Origin: Ascidiaceihabitans sp039975415
GTDB taxonomy: Bacteria > Pseudomonadota > Alphaproteobacteria > Rhodobacterales > Rhodobacteraceae
DNA length: 64,000 bases
Strand: one strand, 5' to 3'
Assembly: GCF_039975415.1 (NCBI RefSeq)
Contig: NZ_JBDWHD010000001.1
Below the pieces are notes generated by a model. That model was not told the DNA's origin. It did not search any database and worked only from the letters and a program-made list of their open reading frames with translations. Both the position numbers and the translations under genes were made by a program. Below are positions 35,368 to 44,213 of the stretch, in pieces (the first letter of the stretch is position 1; each line of letters starts with the position of its first letter).

Positions 35368-36471
35368 TTAACGCACGATGAATTCTGCGTGTAATGCACC
35401 TGCGGCTTTTATGCTTTTTAGAATGTCGATCATATCTCTGGGAGACACGCCCAAAGCGTTGAGACCACCTATGACTTCCGACAAAGACGCACCTGACGGT
35501 ATTTCTGCTAAACCAATGCCGGGCTCTTCTTCGATGGCCGCATCCGTACGTGGAATAACAACGGTCTCACCCTGCGCAAATGGGTTGGGTTGAACCACCA
35601 AAGGGGCCTCTTGAATACGTAAAACAAGATTGCCTTGGGACACAGCAACTCGCGATATGCGAACATCTTCGCCCATAACGATCGTGCCTGAACGTTGATC
35701 GACGATGACGCGGGCCTTGCGTTCTGGCTCCACTGAAATGTTTTCAATACGTCCCAACGCATGCGCGACTGAAATCATACGAGTGCCTTCAATGTTGAGT
35801 GAAACAGTGCCAGAATCCAGCATCAGTGCAACACGACGCCCGAAGTTTTTGTTGATTGCTTCTTCGATGCGTGCAGCCGTCGTAAAGTCCGCATCACGCA
35901 GTGCAAGACGCACGTCTTCCAAATCGGATAAATTAAAGTCTATCTCACGCTCGACGCGTGCTCCGGAAGGAATGACACCAGCTGTTGGCACACCCTGTGT
36001 GACCTTGGCGCCGTCGCCTTCCGCAACTGCGCCGCCCGCAATAATCGTGCCTTGGGCCACAGCATAGATCGCCCCGTCCGCCGCATTGAGCGGTGTCATG
36101 ATTAAGGTTCCCCCCAACAGGCTTTTGGCATCACCAATGGCAGAGACAGTGACATCCACCTGCCCCCCGGTTCGGGCAAAGGGCGGAAGGCTTGCAGTCA
36201 CCAGAACTGCGGCAACGTTTTTTGGCCTGAACTGTTCGCCTGCGACGTTTACCCCCAAGCGTTCCAAAATATTGGACATTATCTCTTCGGTGAAAGGCGA
36301 GTTTCGCAAACCGTCACCGGAGCCGTTCAATCCAACCACCAAGCCGTACCCGACAAGGTCGTTGCCGCGTACGCCGTCGAATTCAACCAAGTCTTTGATG
36401 CGTACTGGTCCCGCAGTCACACTGATGGCCAGTGCAATCCAAACCACAATTGCCATGATGAAGCGGATCAT
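35368..36471 (-). CDS. flgI: Flagellar P-ring protein FlgI
   Basis: The 367-residue protein forms the P-ring around the flagellar rod in the peptidoglycan layer. It has a signal peptide (MIRFIMAIVVWIALAISVTA) and the family's conserved VRIKDLVEFDGVRGNDLVGY and GLVVGLNGSGDG. Further landmarks are PPFARTGGQVDVTVSAIGDA and, at the C-terminus, IKAAGALHAEFIVR. The ATG overlaps the flgL stop by 4 bases. It is the last gene of a motB-flgE-flgK-flgL-flgI run on the minus strand, all tightly spaced. Confidence 0.96.
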   Translation of the reverse strand: MIRFIMAIVVWIALAISVTAGPVRIKDLVEFDGVRGNDLVGYGLVVGLNGSGDGLRNSPFTEEIMSNILERLGVNVAGEQFRPKNVAAVLVTASLPPFARTGGQVDVTVSAIGDAKSLLGGTLIMTPLNAADGAIYAVAQGTIIAGGAVAEGDGAKVTQGVPTAGVIPSGARVEREIDFNLSDLEDVRLALRDADFTTAARIEEAINKNFGRRVALMLDSGTVSLNIEGTRMISVAHALGRIENISVEPERKARVIVDQRSGTIVMGEDVRISRVAVSQGNLVLRIQEAPLVVQPNPFAQGETVVIPRTDAAIEEEPGIGLAEIPSGASLSEVIGGLNALGVSPRDMIDILKSIKAAGALHAEFIVR

Positions 36472-37472
36472 AGGAAATTGACCAAAGTTAATTCCGATGA
36501 CCGAACGGTGACAGTATATAGACTTTGCAATTGAAATTGGACTTCCTCCAGGCGTGTGGCTGTCTCATAGGGATCTACGCTTAACAAAGCACCTTTGGCG
36601 TATTCCAAGCTCGTGCTTTCTATTGAATTGCGTGTCGCGATGTCATCGATGCGCTCTTCGATAAAGCCGATATTCGCGCGCAATGCTGTTACATCGGCGG
36701 CATTTGTCATCAACCCGACGCCAGCATCGTTCAACAAGGCCGCACGTTCGGTGAAATCAATCCCCAAAGCCGCGTCGTTTGCCAGGGCCGCGACCGCCAC
36801 GTTTCGTATGACGTCTTTGATTGCTTTGTCATTCGCGCGTACATCCAATGACAAATCCTCATGCTCTGAGAGACGAAATGGTGCCATCGCGTCACTAGAA
36901 CCTTGATATATCACGGCATCAAAACCGGCGGGGTCGGCAAACCATGCGTCGACTGCTGCGAGTTTATCAGTTGGTCCAATTTGACCTGCCATAACACTTC
37001 TGACGGAGTTCAAAATATCGGTGGATGAGGCAAGAGGTGCCTGATTTGAGGCGGTGCCTGAAAAAATACTACGTCCCGCAAGATCAGTGTTCAGCGTGTT
37101 CACTATGGCGCCCAACTGTTCACGGGCTTCTACTGTGACTTGTCTGGATACCGCGTCGATACCGCCTGCAACAACAGACAGAATATTGGTTCCCAGATCG
37201 GTGCTTTGTGTTTGTACCACGTCTAAGGCGCTTTGCATCGCACTGGTGAATTGTGTGGCTTCTGCAGAGGAAGTTTTATAGGCATTCAGGTGCGACATAC
37301 TGGTTTCGATGTCGCTTAAGTAGCTGAAATTCCCGGCTAGTATGCTTTTTATGTCCGCGACTTGACCGCTGGTCAGTTCTTGATTCAATTTGGACATTTC
37401 AGCCCTTAGGCTGCTTCCGCGTCGCTGTAAAAGATATGAATGGGCGAGATCGCCGATGGAAACACTAGTCAT
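36468..37472 (-). CDS. flgL: Flagellar hook-filament junction protein FlgL
   Basis: The 334-residue product is a flagellin-like hook-associated protein. It has an N-terminal heptad region (LLQRRGSSLRAEMSKLNQEL) and a C-terminal helical half (GFIEERIDDIATRNSIESTS) that form the coiled-coil core, with a variable domain between them. It lies between flgK (2-bp gap) and flgI (4-bp overlap), the usual place for flgL. Sequence conservation is modest, as in other alphaproteobacteria, so the name depends partly on position. Confidence 0.88.
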   Translation of the reverse strand: MTSVSIGDLAHSYLLQRRGSSLRAEMSKLNQELTSGQVADIKSILAGNFSYLSDIETSMSHLNAYKTSSAEATQFTSAMQSALDVVQTQSTDLGTNILSVVAGGIDAVSRQVTVEAREQLGAIVNTLNTDLAGRSIFSGTASNQAPLASSTDILNSVRSVMAGQIGPTDKLAAVDAWFADPAGFDAVIYQGSSDAMAPFRLSEHEDLSLDVRANDKAIKDVIRNVAVAALANDAALGIDFTERAALLNDAGVGLMTNAADVTALRANIGFIEERIDDIATRNSIESTSLEYAKGALLSVDPYETATRLEEVQFQLQSLYTVTVRSSELTLVNFL

Positions 37473-37474
37473 CT

Positions 37475-38929
37475 TCAGATCCTCAGAATTGTTTGCATCA
37501 TGTCGTCGACTGTTTCGATAATTCGGGCATTTGCTGCATATGCTTGTTCAATTAAAATCAAGCGGCGTAGCTCCTCGTCGCTGTCAACACCATCAGCCAA
37601 TTCAAGCTGCGTCAGCTCTTGCAATTGTGTGGACGCGAAGCTGAGTTGCTGGTCCGAATTTTTACGATCGGCAGCCAATGTCGACATCATGGAGGCCGTT
37701 AAGTCGTTCGCGTCATAACTGCCAGTTCCGAACCCGCCGGATCCCGGTACCCTTGTTGCCTCCAGTGCGTCACCTAAAGACTGCAGCAGGCGTGCATCGC
37801 CCACGTTTCCAGGCGTTGCAGCCCCGATCCCATCCCTAAGTCTCCATGTTTCGCCCCCCTGTTTGGGGTCTACCAGGGCATTCAAAGATATCCGGTCAGA
37901 CAGGCCAACTTCATCCAAAGGGTCAAAGGCTGTGCCGCCATCTGTGAAAAGGCCTGCCATACCGACCCCAAGCGTCGGGTCCACGGCTGGATCTTGAAAC
38001 CGTTCAATCAAGTCCCTTGCGACGGCGTCCAACTTTTCCTGTGCTTGAGGCGCAAGTTCGTCACGAATTGCAAATTGAGCTCCTAATGTCCCGCCGCGGA
38101 GTGACCCCCGTTCCGATCCTGTTTGCACTGGGTTGCCGTTGACCGTTAGACCTGAAAGAGAACCTGCCGCTTCGGACATGTAGGGTGTCACGATGTTGAC
38201 GGGATCAAAGCCAACCTCTGCGGCGGATCCGTCTAACAGAACGGAGCCCCCTGTGGTGTAAAGTGCGATGGATCCATATTGGCGTTGAACAGTGCGCACA
38301 GGAACCATTTCGCTAACTTCATCAACAAGGTTTTGGCGGACGTCATGTAAGGCTGCAGCATCTCCGCCTTGAGAAAAGGTTGAAGTGATCATACCGTTGA
38401 GATCTTCAAGTTCTTGAAGTGCATCGTTCAGACGCCTGACCTGTGCGTCTATGGATCGGTCTGCTTGCGTGCGGGCGTCCTGAATTTCACTGGCGGCTAC
38501 GTTGATTTTGGTTGCCAGATCACGGGCACTGTTGACGGCAGCACCAAGGCGTTCAGGGGCATCAGGACGGCTTGATGCAGTGATAAGACTGTTTCCCAAA
38601 TCCGCGACCCTCGCGGACAACGAATTCGGGTCATCGGGCGTACCCAGCATCGTTTCCAGCTGATCAAGAAAGCCCGCAGTGGCGCTCCGATTGCCAAATG
38701 TCGCGCTGGCCAATTGTCGATCCGCTAGTAACACAGGATCGACATTGCGCACGATTCCATCAATGCGCACACCGCCGTTGCCTCCCATGATCGACGGAGA
38801 CAATTCCAGCATGCGTTTTGCATATCCCGGTGTCAGTGCGTTTGACAGGTTCGACGATACGACTTCGGCCGCACGTCCCGTTGCACGCAAGCCCGACATC
38901 GCGTTGTTTAAAGCGCCACTGATTGTCAT
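37475..38929 (-). CDS. flgK: Flagellar hook-associated protein FlgK
   Basis: The 484-residue protein joins hook and filament. Its N-terminus has the rod/hook signature (SGALNNAMSGLRATGRAAEV, SSNLSNALTPGYAKR). The middle has a long coiled-coil (IDAQVRRLNDALQELEDLNG), and the C-terminus is the standard EELRRLILIEQAYAANARII followed by ETVDDMMQTILRI. It is followed after 2 bp by flgL. Length is near the lower end for FlgK but normal for this group. Confidence 0.95.
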   Translation of the reverse strand: MTISGALNNAMSGLRATGRAAEVVSSNLSNALTPGYAKRMLELSPSIMGGNGGVRIDGIVRNVDPVLLADRQLASATFGNRSATAGFLDQLETMLGTPDDPNSLSARVADLGNSLITASSRPDAPERLGAAVNSARDLATKINVAASEIQDARTQADRSIDAQVRRLNDALQELEDLNGMITSTFSQGGDAAALHDVRQNLVDEVSEMVPVRTVQRQYGSIALYTTGGSVLLDGSAAEVGFDPVNIVTPYMSEAAGSLSGLTVNGNPVQTGSERGSLRGGTLGAQFAIRDELAPQAQEKLDAVARDLIERFQDPAVDPTLGVGMAGLFTDGGTAFDPLDEVGLSDRISLNALVDPKQGGETWRLRDGIGAATPGNVGDARLLQSLGDALEATRVPGSGGFGTGSYDANDLTASMMSTLAADRKNSDQQLSFASTQLQELTQLELADGVDSDEELRRLILIEQAYAANARIIETVDDMMQTILRI

Positions 38930-38999
38930 GGATTTCCCTCAATTTGTGCTGACCAGTCAGCTGAGAATGTGAAGGGAGCGGGCGTGGTGCCCGCACCGT

Positions 39000-40310
39000 T
39001 TATCGTTTGATGTTCGTTGTTTCTTGCAGCATTTCATCCACTGTTTGGATGACTTTGGCATTTGAAGAATAGGCCCGTTGGGTTTGGATCATTGCTGTCA
39101 ATTCACCTGCAACGTCTGTTGCGGATTCTTCCCGTGCAAAGGAAACCACATCGCCTGTCGGGCCATCACCTGCGTCCCAAAGAAAGTATGACCCGCTTTC
39201 TGGTGACGGCAAATATGTTTGATTGTCGAGCGCGACCATTCCGTTGGGGTTGGGCAAGTCAACCAATGGCACCTGATAGATCGTTCGGGTGATCCCAGTG
39301 TCGAAGAATGCGTGTACATACCCATTCGCATCCACCTCAACACTGGTCATATTGCCGACAGGTGATCCGTCTTTGATGATCGATACCGGCGCGAAGTCAT
39401 CAGACACCTGCGTTAACCCGTCGCTTTCGCCAATTTGTCCGATGTTGATTTCCATTGGACCACCTTCGACGTTCACGATGAAGCTGCCTGCGGCGGGGTC
39501 ATATGTGCCACCTACGCCCCCAACGGTCGCCACCGAGGCCAATGTGCCCCCTGATGTGCGCGTGTCGTCGAAGGTCAACGTGTATTCCCCGATCGTGACG
39601 CCAGGCTGCGCGGAATCAGTCAAAGTCATTGTCCATTCGTTGGACGATGCAGTGCCTGAAGGTACAGTTGGGGTAAATGTAACTGCGATGTTTTCCGATG
39701 TGCCAAGATTGTCAAAGTACTCAACGGAGGTTTCCCGAACGTCACCGACAGCGCCTGGTTCGGTTTCCGTTGCGGGCAGGTTGATGCCCAACTGAATACG
39801 CGTTGTTGGTTCACCCGAGAACTGGTTGACGTTGATTTGGATGGGTTCCAAAGCATCTGCCGTATCCCTGGGGTAGAGTGGAACGGACCCATCGGGCAGT
39901 GCTGGCCATCCCAATAGGACCAGGCCAGATTGCGACCGCAAATACCCTTCTGCATCGGTCCGGAAAGATCCGGTTGTCGTCAGGAACATTTGATTCGAGC
40001 CGTTGCCAACCTCGACTTGTGAGGCTTGAGCGACTGGCAACATGCCCCGTCCACGAACAGCCAAATCTGTAGCGTTGGAAGTGGACACCAAAGGCCCGCG
40101 TTCATCAATCAATCTGTGTGCCGTTGCCCGAACACCGCCAGCGGAATACGTGCCACCAGTGGACGAAATAACCATGGACTGGAAATCTGCTGCGACCCGT
40201 TTGTATCCGTAAGTTGACGAATTTGCGATATTGTCTGAAATCGACGCAAGCCGCGTCGCGTTTGATTGAAGCCCCGCCACACCTGCATTGAGAGAAGAGG
40301 AAATTGTCAT
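39000..40310 (-). CDS. flgE: Flagellar hook protein FlgE
   Basis: The 436-residue protein polymerises into the hook. The N-terminus is typical (SSLNAGVAGLQSNATRLASI, SDNIANSSTYGYKRVAADFQ), and the C-terminus ends LTAMIQTQRAYSSNAKVIQT followed by VDEMLQETTNIKR. The central part is beta-rich and variable. The start at 40310 was chosen because MTISSSLNAG aligns with hook proteins; a 17-codon extension upstream is open but not family-like. A 70-bp gap separates it from flgK. Confidence 0.94.
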   Translation of the reverse strand: MTISSSLNAGVAGLQSNATRLASISDNIANSSTYGYKRVAADFQSMVISSTGGTYSAGGVRATAHRLIDERGPLVSTSNATDLAVRGRGMLPVAQASQVEVGNGSNQMFLTTTGSFRTDAEGYLRSQSGLVLLGWPALPDGSVPLYPRDTADALEPIQINVNQFSGEPTTRIQLGINLPATETEPGAVGDVRETSVEYFDNLGTSENIAVTFTPTVPSGTASSNEWTMTLTDSAQPGVTIGEYTLTFDDTRTSGGTLASVATVGGVGGTYDPAAGSFIVNVEGGPMEINIGQIGESDGLTQVSDDFAPVSIIKDGSPVGNMTSVEVDANGYVHAFFDTGITRTIYQVPLVDLPNPNGMVALDNQTYLPSPESGSYFLWDAGDGPTGDVVSFAREESATDVAGELTAMIQTQRAYSSNAKVIQTVDEMLQETTNIKR

Positions 40311-40433
40311 GGAAACGCCTTTCTGCTGCACCACTCTGAATTGAAGCAACTGATAGGCCATGCGATTTAACGCGGAGCTAACATTTAAAATGCGTTCTAT
40401 TTATTCCGCTTTTTGTTCGAGACTGCGCAAAGG

Positions 40434-41291
40434 TCATTCGCGCAGCATTACTATTTCCAAACGGTTGTTCCGCAACGCCATCGGATCACGAGAGACAGGT
40501 TCCCGATCTGCGTGGCCCGTGACACGCTGAATCCGGTTAGCTTTCATGCCGACATCTTCAAGAAGTAGTCGCATTGCCGTGGCCTGTTGGGCCGACATGT
40601 CCCACACGCGGTTTTCAGCGATGACGATGGGTTTTGCCGGTACGTGGCCGCCAACAGCCACTTCATTCGTTACAGTTTTGGCCATGTCCACAATTAATAC
40701 AGCAAGACTGCGCAGCAGTGACGTGGGTTGGTCTGTGCCCGGTTCAAACAATAAACTGTCTTCTCGGGCGAATAGCTCAATAATCAGTCCTTCATCTGTG
40801 ACGCGTGTTGTTATGTGTTTAAGAGCGTTTTCCATCACGGCGCTTTCGCCGCCATGCCCCAATAGTAAGGCTTCCATTGTTTCAAATGCCTGGTTCTCGG
40901 CATCGGCATCGGCATCGGCATTGGCTTCACCACCTTCTTCGGACATGCCGGAGTCTCCGCGGGCTTGGCCTTGTTCCGTTGGGCGCTGGGCGCTTGCCCC
41001 TGTACCATTTTGCGGCAAGGTTTCTTCGGAAAACACGCTGCGTCCGCCAAAGGCGCCGTCGCCGCCGCCAGAAATACGGTTGATTGGAATCGTCGGCGAA
41101 AAGTAATCCGCGATTCCCTTGCGTTGTTTTTCCGTCGTTGCGTTTAACAGCCACATCAACATAAAGAACGCCATCATCGCGGTCACAAAATCCGCATAAG
41201 CGACTTTCCAGGCCCCACCATGGTGCCCGCCGCCTTTGACAACTTTTTTCTTCTTTATGATGATGGGTGCGACATTTGCTTGCGCAGTCAT
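40434..41291 (-). CDS. motB: Flagellar motor stator protein MotB
   Basis: The 285-residue protein has a basic N-terminus (IIIKKKKVVKGGGHHGGAWK), then one membrane helix with the proton-carrying Asp in AYADFVTAMMAFFMLMWLL. A variable linker follows with an acidic ADADADAE run, encoded by a hexanucleotide repeat, and then an OmpA-like peptidoglycan-binding domain (RIQRVTGHADREPVSRDPMA, RNNRLEIVMLRE). The start at 41291 has GGTGG close upstream; an in-frame TTG 24 bases further up (41315) is a weaker option. MotA is not in the window. Confidence 0.93.
   Translation of the reverse strand: MTAQANVAPIIIKKKKVVKGGGHHGGAWKVAYADFVTAMMAFFMLMWLLNATTEKQRKGIADYFSPTIPINRISGGGDGAFGGRSVFSEETLPQNGTGASAQRPTEQGQARGDSGMSEEGGEANADADADAENQAFETMEALLLGHGGESAVMENALKHITTRVTDEGLIIELFAREDSLLFEPGTDQPTSLLRSLAVLIVDMAKTVTNEVAVGGHVPAKPIVIAENRVWDMSAQQATAMRLLLEDVGMKANRIQRVTGHADREPVSRDPMALRNNRLEIVMLRE
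40898..40921. repeat. Hexanucleotide tandem repeat CGGCAT x4 within motB
   Basis: Four perfect CGGCAT units (40898-40921) encode the Asp-Ala linker run of MotB on the other strand. Six-base units can vary in number without breaking the frame, so linker length could differ between strains. Confidence 0.85.
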
Positions 41292-41486
41292 TTCCACCAC
41301 CTCATTTTCACCCAAGTGCAGGTGTAGCAGGCAGGTCTTACGCGGCTCTTAACAATTAGAATTGTCATGATCTTGTTGTAGATTTGTGACCGGCTTATGA
41401 AAAAACGCTACAACCTTAACGGACACCTCTTGCTATCAAGTTCGGATGTCTACAGGTGCGACAAGCCATATGTTAGGAAGTTATAT

Positions 41487-41543
41487 CTGATATTCAGAAC
41501 ATAATTATTTTTGTAGTTGCATACCTTATGTTCTGAATATCAG
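41487..41543. promoter_or_regulatory. Perfect 18-bp inverted repeat upstream of padR-like gene
   Basis: CTGATATTCAGAACATAA (41487-41504) and its exact reverse complement TTATGTTCTGAATATCAG (41526-41543) are separated by 21 bp. Each arm is itself a near-palindrome (ATATTC-A-GAACAT). The right arm ends 8 bases before the ATG and abuts the ribosome binding site AGGAGA. This is the layout expected for autorepression by a dimeric PadR protein with two operators; DNA cruciform or mRNA hairpin roles are alternatives. Confidence 0.75.
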
Positions 41544-41551
41544 GAGATAAT

Positions 41552-41899
41552 ATGCAACACGTAAAACTATCTGACAGAGAGCTTAAAGTTATGCTTGCCA
41601 TCTTGCGCTGCGGCATGGACGCCTATGGCCCGCGCATCGGTGAGAAGCTGGAAGACCACACAGGCGAGCGTCTTTCTTTGGGCGCTTTGCATTCCGCGTT
41701 GGAACGTTTGGAAGACCGCGGCCTTGTGGACAGCCACATGGGCGCGGCGACAGCCGTGCGCGGTGGGCGGCGCAAGCGCATGTATGAAGTGAAGGCCGAA
41801 GGACAGATTGCCGTGCAACATGCGGTGGCGGTGATTGGGAGGATGGCTGAAGGGGTCGTTTCGCCATTGGATGAAGTAGGCGAAGGAGGCGTGACATGA
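41552..41899 (+). CDS. PadR-family transcriptional regulator
   Basis: The 115-residue protein is a small winged-helix regulator: LSDRELKVMLAILRCGMDAY, then SLGALHSALERLEDRGLVDS as recognition helix, and RRKRMYEVKAEGQIAVQHAV as wing and C-terminal dimer helix. PadR proteins usually repress adjacent membrane or efflux genes. It is preceded by a perfect inverted repeat and overlaps the next gene by 4 bp (ATGA), so it likely controls its own operon. The inducer is unknown. Confidence 0.88.
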   Translation: MQHVKLSDRELKVMLAILRCGMDAYGPRIGEKLEDHTGERLSLGALHSALERLEDRGLVDSHMGAATAVRGGRRKRMYEVKAEGQIAVQHAVAVIGRMAEGVVSPLDEVGEGGVT

Positions 41900-42282
41900 G
41901 ACTGAGATTGCTTGCGCGGATGCGCAAGTATGAGGCACATGAAAAGCTGTCTTTCATCGTGTTCAATTTATTCATTCTGACGGAAGCGGCGCTTTATGTC
42001 CGTAAACCCGAAAGCGGTTCTCTTTCCGTGTTTGATGTGCTGATTTTCACGCTGCTAGGGCTTAGTCTTCTCATCACGGTGGTAAGTGCAAAGGCGAGAC
42101 GAATAGATGTATCGCGAACAGAGTTCATTATGATGCAAATGTGCTCTAAGGAGGACACAGAAGTCGCTTTTGGTGACTTTCTTGAGCGCACAAAGGGTCA
42201 GCGAACTGCTTGGTTCGCGTATGAAGCAGTTGTTCTGATGTCCAGCTTGGTGTTTCGGCGCACCAGAGGTCTTTTTCGATAG
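41896..42282 (+). CDS. Small membrane protein coexpressed with PadR regulator
   Basis: The 128-residue protein starts within the padR-like stop. It shows two hydrophobic segments (SFIVFNLFILTEAALYV and VLIFTLLGLSLLITVVSA), a soluble part (RTEFIMMQMCSKEDTEVAFG) and a weaker hydrophobic stretch near the C-terminus (WFAYEAVVLMSSLVF). I do not recognise a family. Translational coupling with a PadR protein suggests that its level is set by the same signal. It could be a membrane partner or the regulated target. Confidence 0.7.
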   Translation: MRLRLLARMRKYEAHEKLSFIVFNLFILTEAALYVRKPESGSLSVFDVLIFTLLGLSLLITVVSAKARRIDVSRTEFIMMQMCSKEDTEVAFGDFLERTKGQRTAWFAYEAVVLMSSLVFRRTRGLFR

Positions 42283-42304
42283 GTTTTTGGTCAATCGCAG
42301 GGCT

Positions 42305-42364
42305 AGGCGGGCTAAACCCCGCCTTACTGGCTGGCATCCGTAAGGTGTCGCCTGTGGCGCACCT
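42305..42364. terminator. Two hairpins between convergent genes
   Basis: AGGCGGG-CTAAAC-CCCGCCT (42305-42324) forms a 7-bp stem. A second hairpin at 42343-42364 pairs AGGTG..CGCC with GGCG..CACCT (bulged T). They sit between the plus-strand membrane gene and the minus-strand trhO; the second overlaps the trhO stop. No long T-tract follows either, so strength as intrinsic terminators is uncertain. Confidence 0.5.
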
Positions 42365-43262
42365 AACCTAGGTGTTCGCCGCCACGTTTGCGAGCCAGTT
42401 CGATCTGTTTTTGGCGTTCGCGGAAACGGTTCTTGTCGGCCTCTGATGTCACGTTGATGCACTGGTGGCAGCTGACGCCAACGACAAACTCTGACCGCTT
42501 TAAGTCCTCGGGGAACAAAGGTTTGCGGCAGGCGTGGCACAGCTGGTGCGGCCCAACTTTTAACCCATGCCCAACCGACACCCGGTTGTCGAAGACAAAG
42601 CAATCGCCGTCCCAGGTGCTTTCGGCTTCTGGCACCTCTTCAAGGTATTTCAGGATGCCGCCCTTCAAGTGGTAGACGTTTTCAACCCCTTGCCCCAACA
42701 GGAAGTTCGTGGACTTTTCACAACGAATGCCGCCCGTGCAAAACATGGCGATCTTTTTGTTGTGGAAGCGCTCTTTGTTGGCTTCCCACCATGCTGGAAA
42801 CTCTCCAAAGCTGGAGGTTTCAGGGTCAATTGCGCCTTCAAATGTGCCAATGGCCACTTCGTAGTCGTTGCGGGTGTCGATCACGGCGACGTCTTCGGAC
42901 TGGATCAAAGTATTCCAGTCTTCGGGCGCCACGTAGTTGCCGACCTTCGCCTGCGGATCCACGTCGGGTTGCCCCATCGTCACAATTTCCCGCTTCAGGC
43001 GGACTTTGATTTTGCCGAAAGGGGCTGTGTCCGCAAAGCTTTCTTTCCATTCCAGCCCTTCACACCCCGGCAAAGCACGAATGTGCGCCAGCACCGCATC
43101 GATGCCGGAACGCGGGCCTGCGATGGTGCCGTTGATCCCTTCGCCTGCCAGCAGCAACGTGCCTTTCACGTTCTGGTCCACACACAGCGCCTTAAGCGCT
43201 GGACGCAAGCCATCGGGGTCATCAAAACGGGTGAAGTGGTATAGGGCAGCGATTGTATACAT
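42363..43262 (-). CDS. trhO: tRNA uridine(34) hydroxylase TrhO (rhodanese-domain, UPF0176)
   Basis: The 299-residue protein catalyses oxygen-dependent 5-hydroxylation of U34 in certain tRNAs. An N-terminal ferredoxin-like region (KGTLLLAGEGINGTIAGPRS) is followed by a rhodanese domain with catalytic Cys in MFCTGGIRCEKSTNFLL, and then a Cys-rich tail (CHACRKPLFPEDLKRSEFVV, CHQCIN) that probably binds a metal. The start at 43262 matches the family (MYTIAALYHFTRF); a longer open frame upstream overlaps the divergent hydrolase promoter and was rejected. Confidence 0.95.
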   Translation of the reverse strand: MYTIAALYHFTRFDDPDGLRPALKALCVDQNVKGTLLLAGEGINGTIAGPRSGIDAVLAHIRALPGCEGLEWKESFADTAPFGKIKVRLKREIVTMGQPDVDPQAKVGNYVAPEDWNTLIQSEDVAVIDTRNDYEVAIGTFEGAIDPETSSFGEFPAWWEANKERFHNKKIAMFCTGGIRCEKSTNFLLGQGVENVYHLKGGILKYLEEVPEAESTWDGDCFVFDNRVSVGHGLKVGPHQLCHACRKPLFPEDLKRSEFVVGVSCHQCINVTSEADKNRFRERQKQIELARKRGGEHLG

Positions 43263-43357
43263 GGGCGCGGAGATACGCTTGTGCGTACGTGCTCGCAAGG
43301 GGGCAGTGACGTGTGGGAACCTTTGACGCACCGTGGTGCGCACGTCACGGTTTGGCA

Positions 43358-44191
43358 ATGGATGATACGTTTTACGAAGATGTTGAGGGTTGGAGCGGTC
43401 CGGGTCGCTTGCTGCGGGTGCGAGGTTCAGCAAAGGCCGGCGTTCCCGTGGTTGTCACGCATGGCACCTTTTCGGATGCATCGACGTGTGTGCCTATCGC
43501 GCATTTTTTCGGGCAGCTGTGTCCGACCTATGTGATTGAATGGCGCGCCCGCGACATTGGCTGGGGCCACGTGCAGCGTTTTGATTACACCGACTTGGCT
43601 ATGGATGAACTGTGCACCGCCTTCGCCCATGTACAGGCTTTGCACGGCGGCTCTGTGCATTTTGTGGCCCATTCAGGTGGCGGGTTGGCGGTTTTACTGG
43701 CCTTGGCGTTGAAACCTGACGTCGCACAGATGTTGCGGTCGATGACGATAATTGCGGCCCAAGCCACATGGCGGAACCCGGATTGGCGCAGCCGCGTCGG
43801 CGTTGCAGGGATGGAGCGTTTGGGGCGGTGCATCGGGTATTGGCCAAAGCGCTTTTTGCCAATCGGGCCGTGTAGCGAAGCTGGAACGCTTAAGTCGAAT
43901 TGGGTTTCTTGGACCAAAGCCGGATGCATTTTTGATCGGGACAGGCGCGATGTTTTGGCTATGGTGCGTGGCCAAAAGGTGCCAAGTCTTGTTTTGGCCG
44001 GGGCTGCCGATCATGACATTGCGCCACCTCATGCGTGTCAGCCGATTGCATCGGCCTTGGGGGCCCGGTTTGAAGTTTGTGGGACAGCGACGGGACATGG
44101 TGAGGATTTCACGCACCCGCGGATTTTCAAATCCCGCGCCGCCGCGCAAACGGTGTTTCCAATGATTGCCGATTGGATCGCCGCGCAGTAA
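43358..44191 (+). CDS. Alpha/beta hydrolase
   Basis: The 277-residue protein has the alpha/beta-hydrolase fold: oxyanion region VVVTHGTFSDAST, nucleophile elbow FVAHSGGGLAVLLAL, acid in LAGAADHDIAPPH and catalytic His in GTATGHGEDFTHP. The Ser in HSGGG and the Asp and His are therefore all in place. The start at 43358 was preferred over an in-frame ATG 45 bases upstream because it fits family N-termini better, though neither has a strong ribosome binding site. The substrate is unknown; lipolytic or esterase activity is likely. pncA follows 22 bp later. Confidence 0.8.
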   Translation: MDDTFYEDVEGWSGPGRLLRVRGSAKAGVPVVVTHGTFSDASTCVPIAHFFGQLCPTYVIEWRARDIGWGHVQRFDYTDLAMDELCTAFAHVQALHGGSVHFVAHSGGGLAVLLALALKPDVAQMLRSMTIIAAQATWRNPDWRSRVGVAGMERLGRCIGYWPKRFLPIGPCSEAGTLKSNWVSWTKAGCIFDRDRRDVLAMVRGQKVPSLVLAGAADHDIAPPHACQPIASALGARFEVCGTATGHGEDFTHPRIFKSRAAAQTVFPMIADWIAAQ

Positions 44192-44213
44192 AGAGAGAAC
44201 AAAGGAGATCTCG

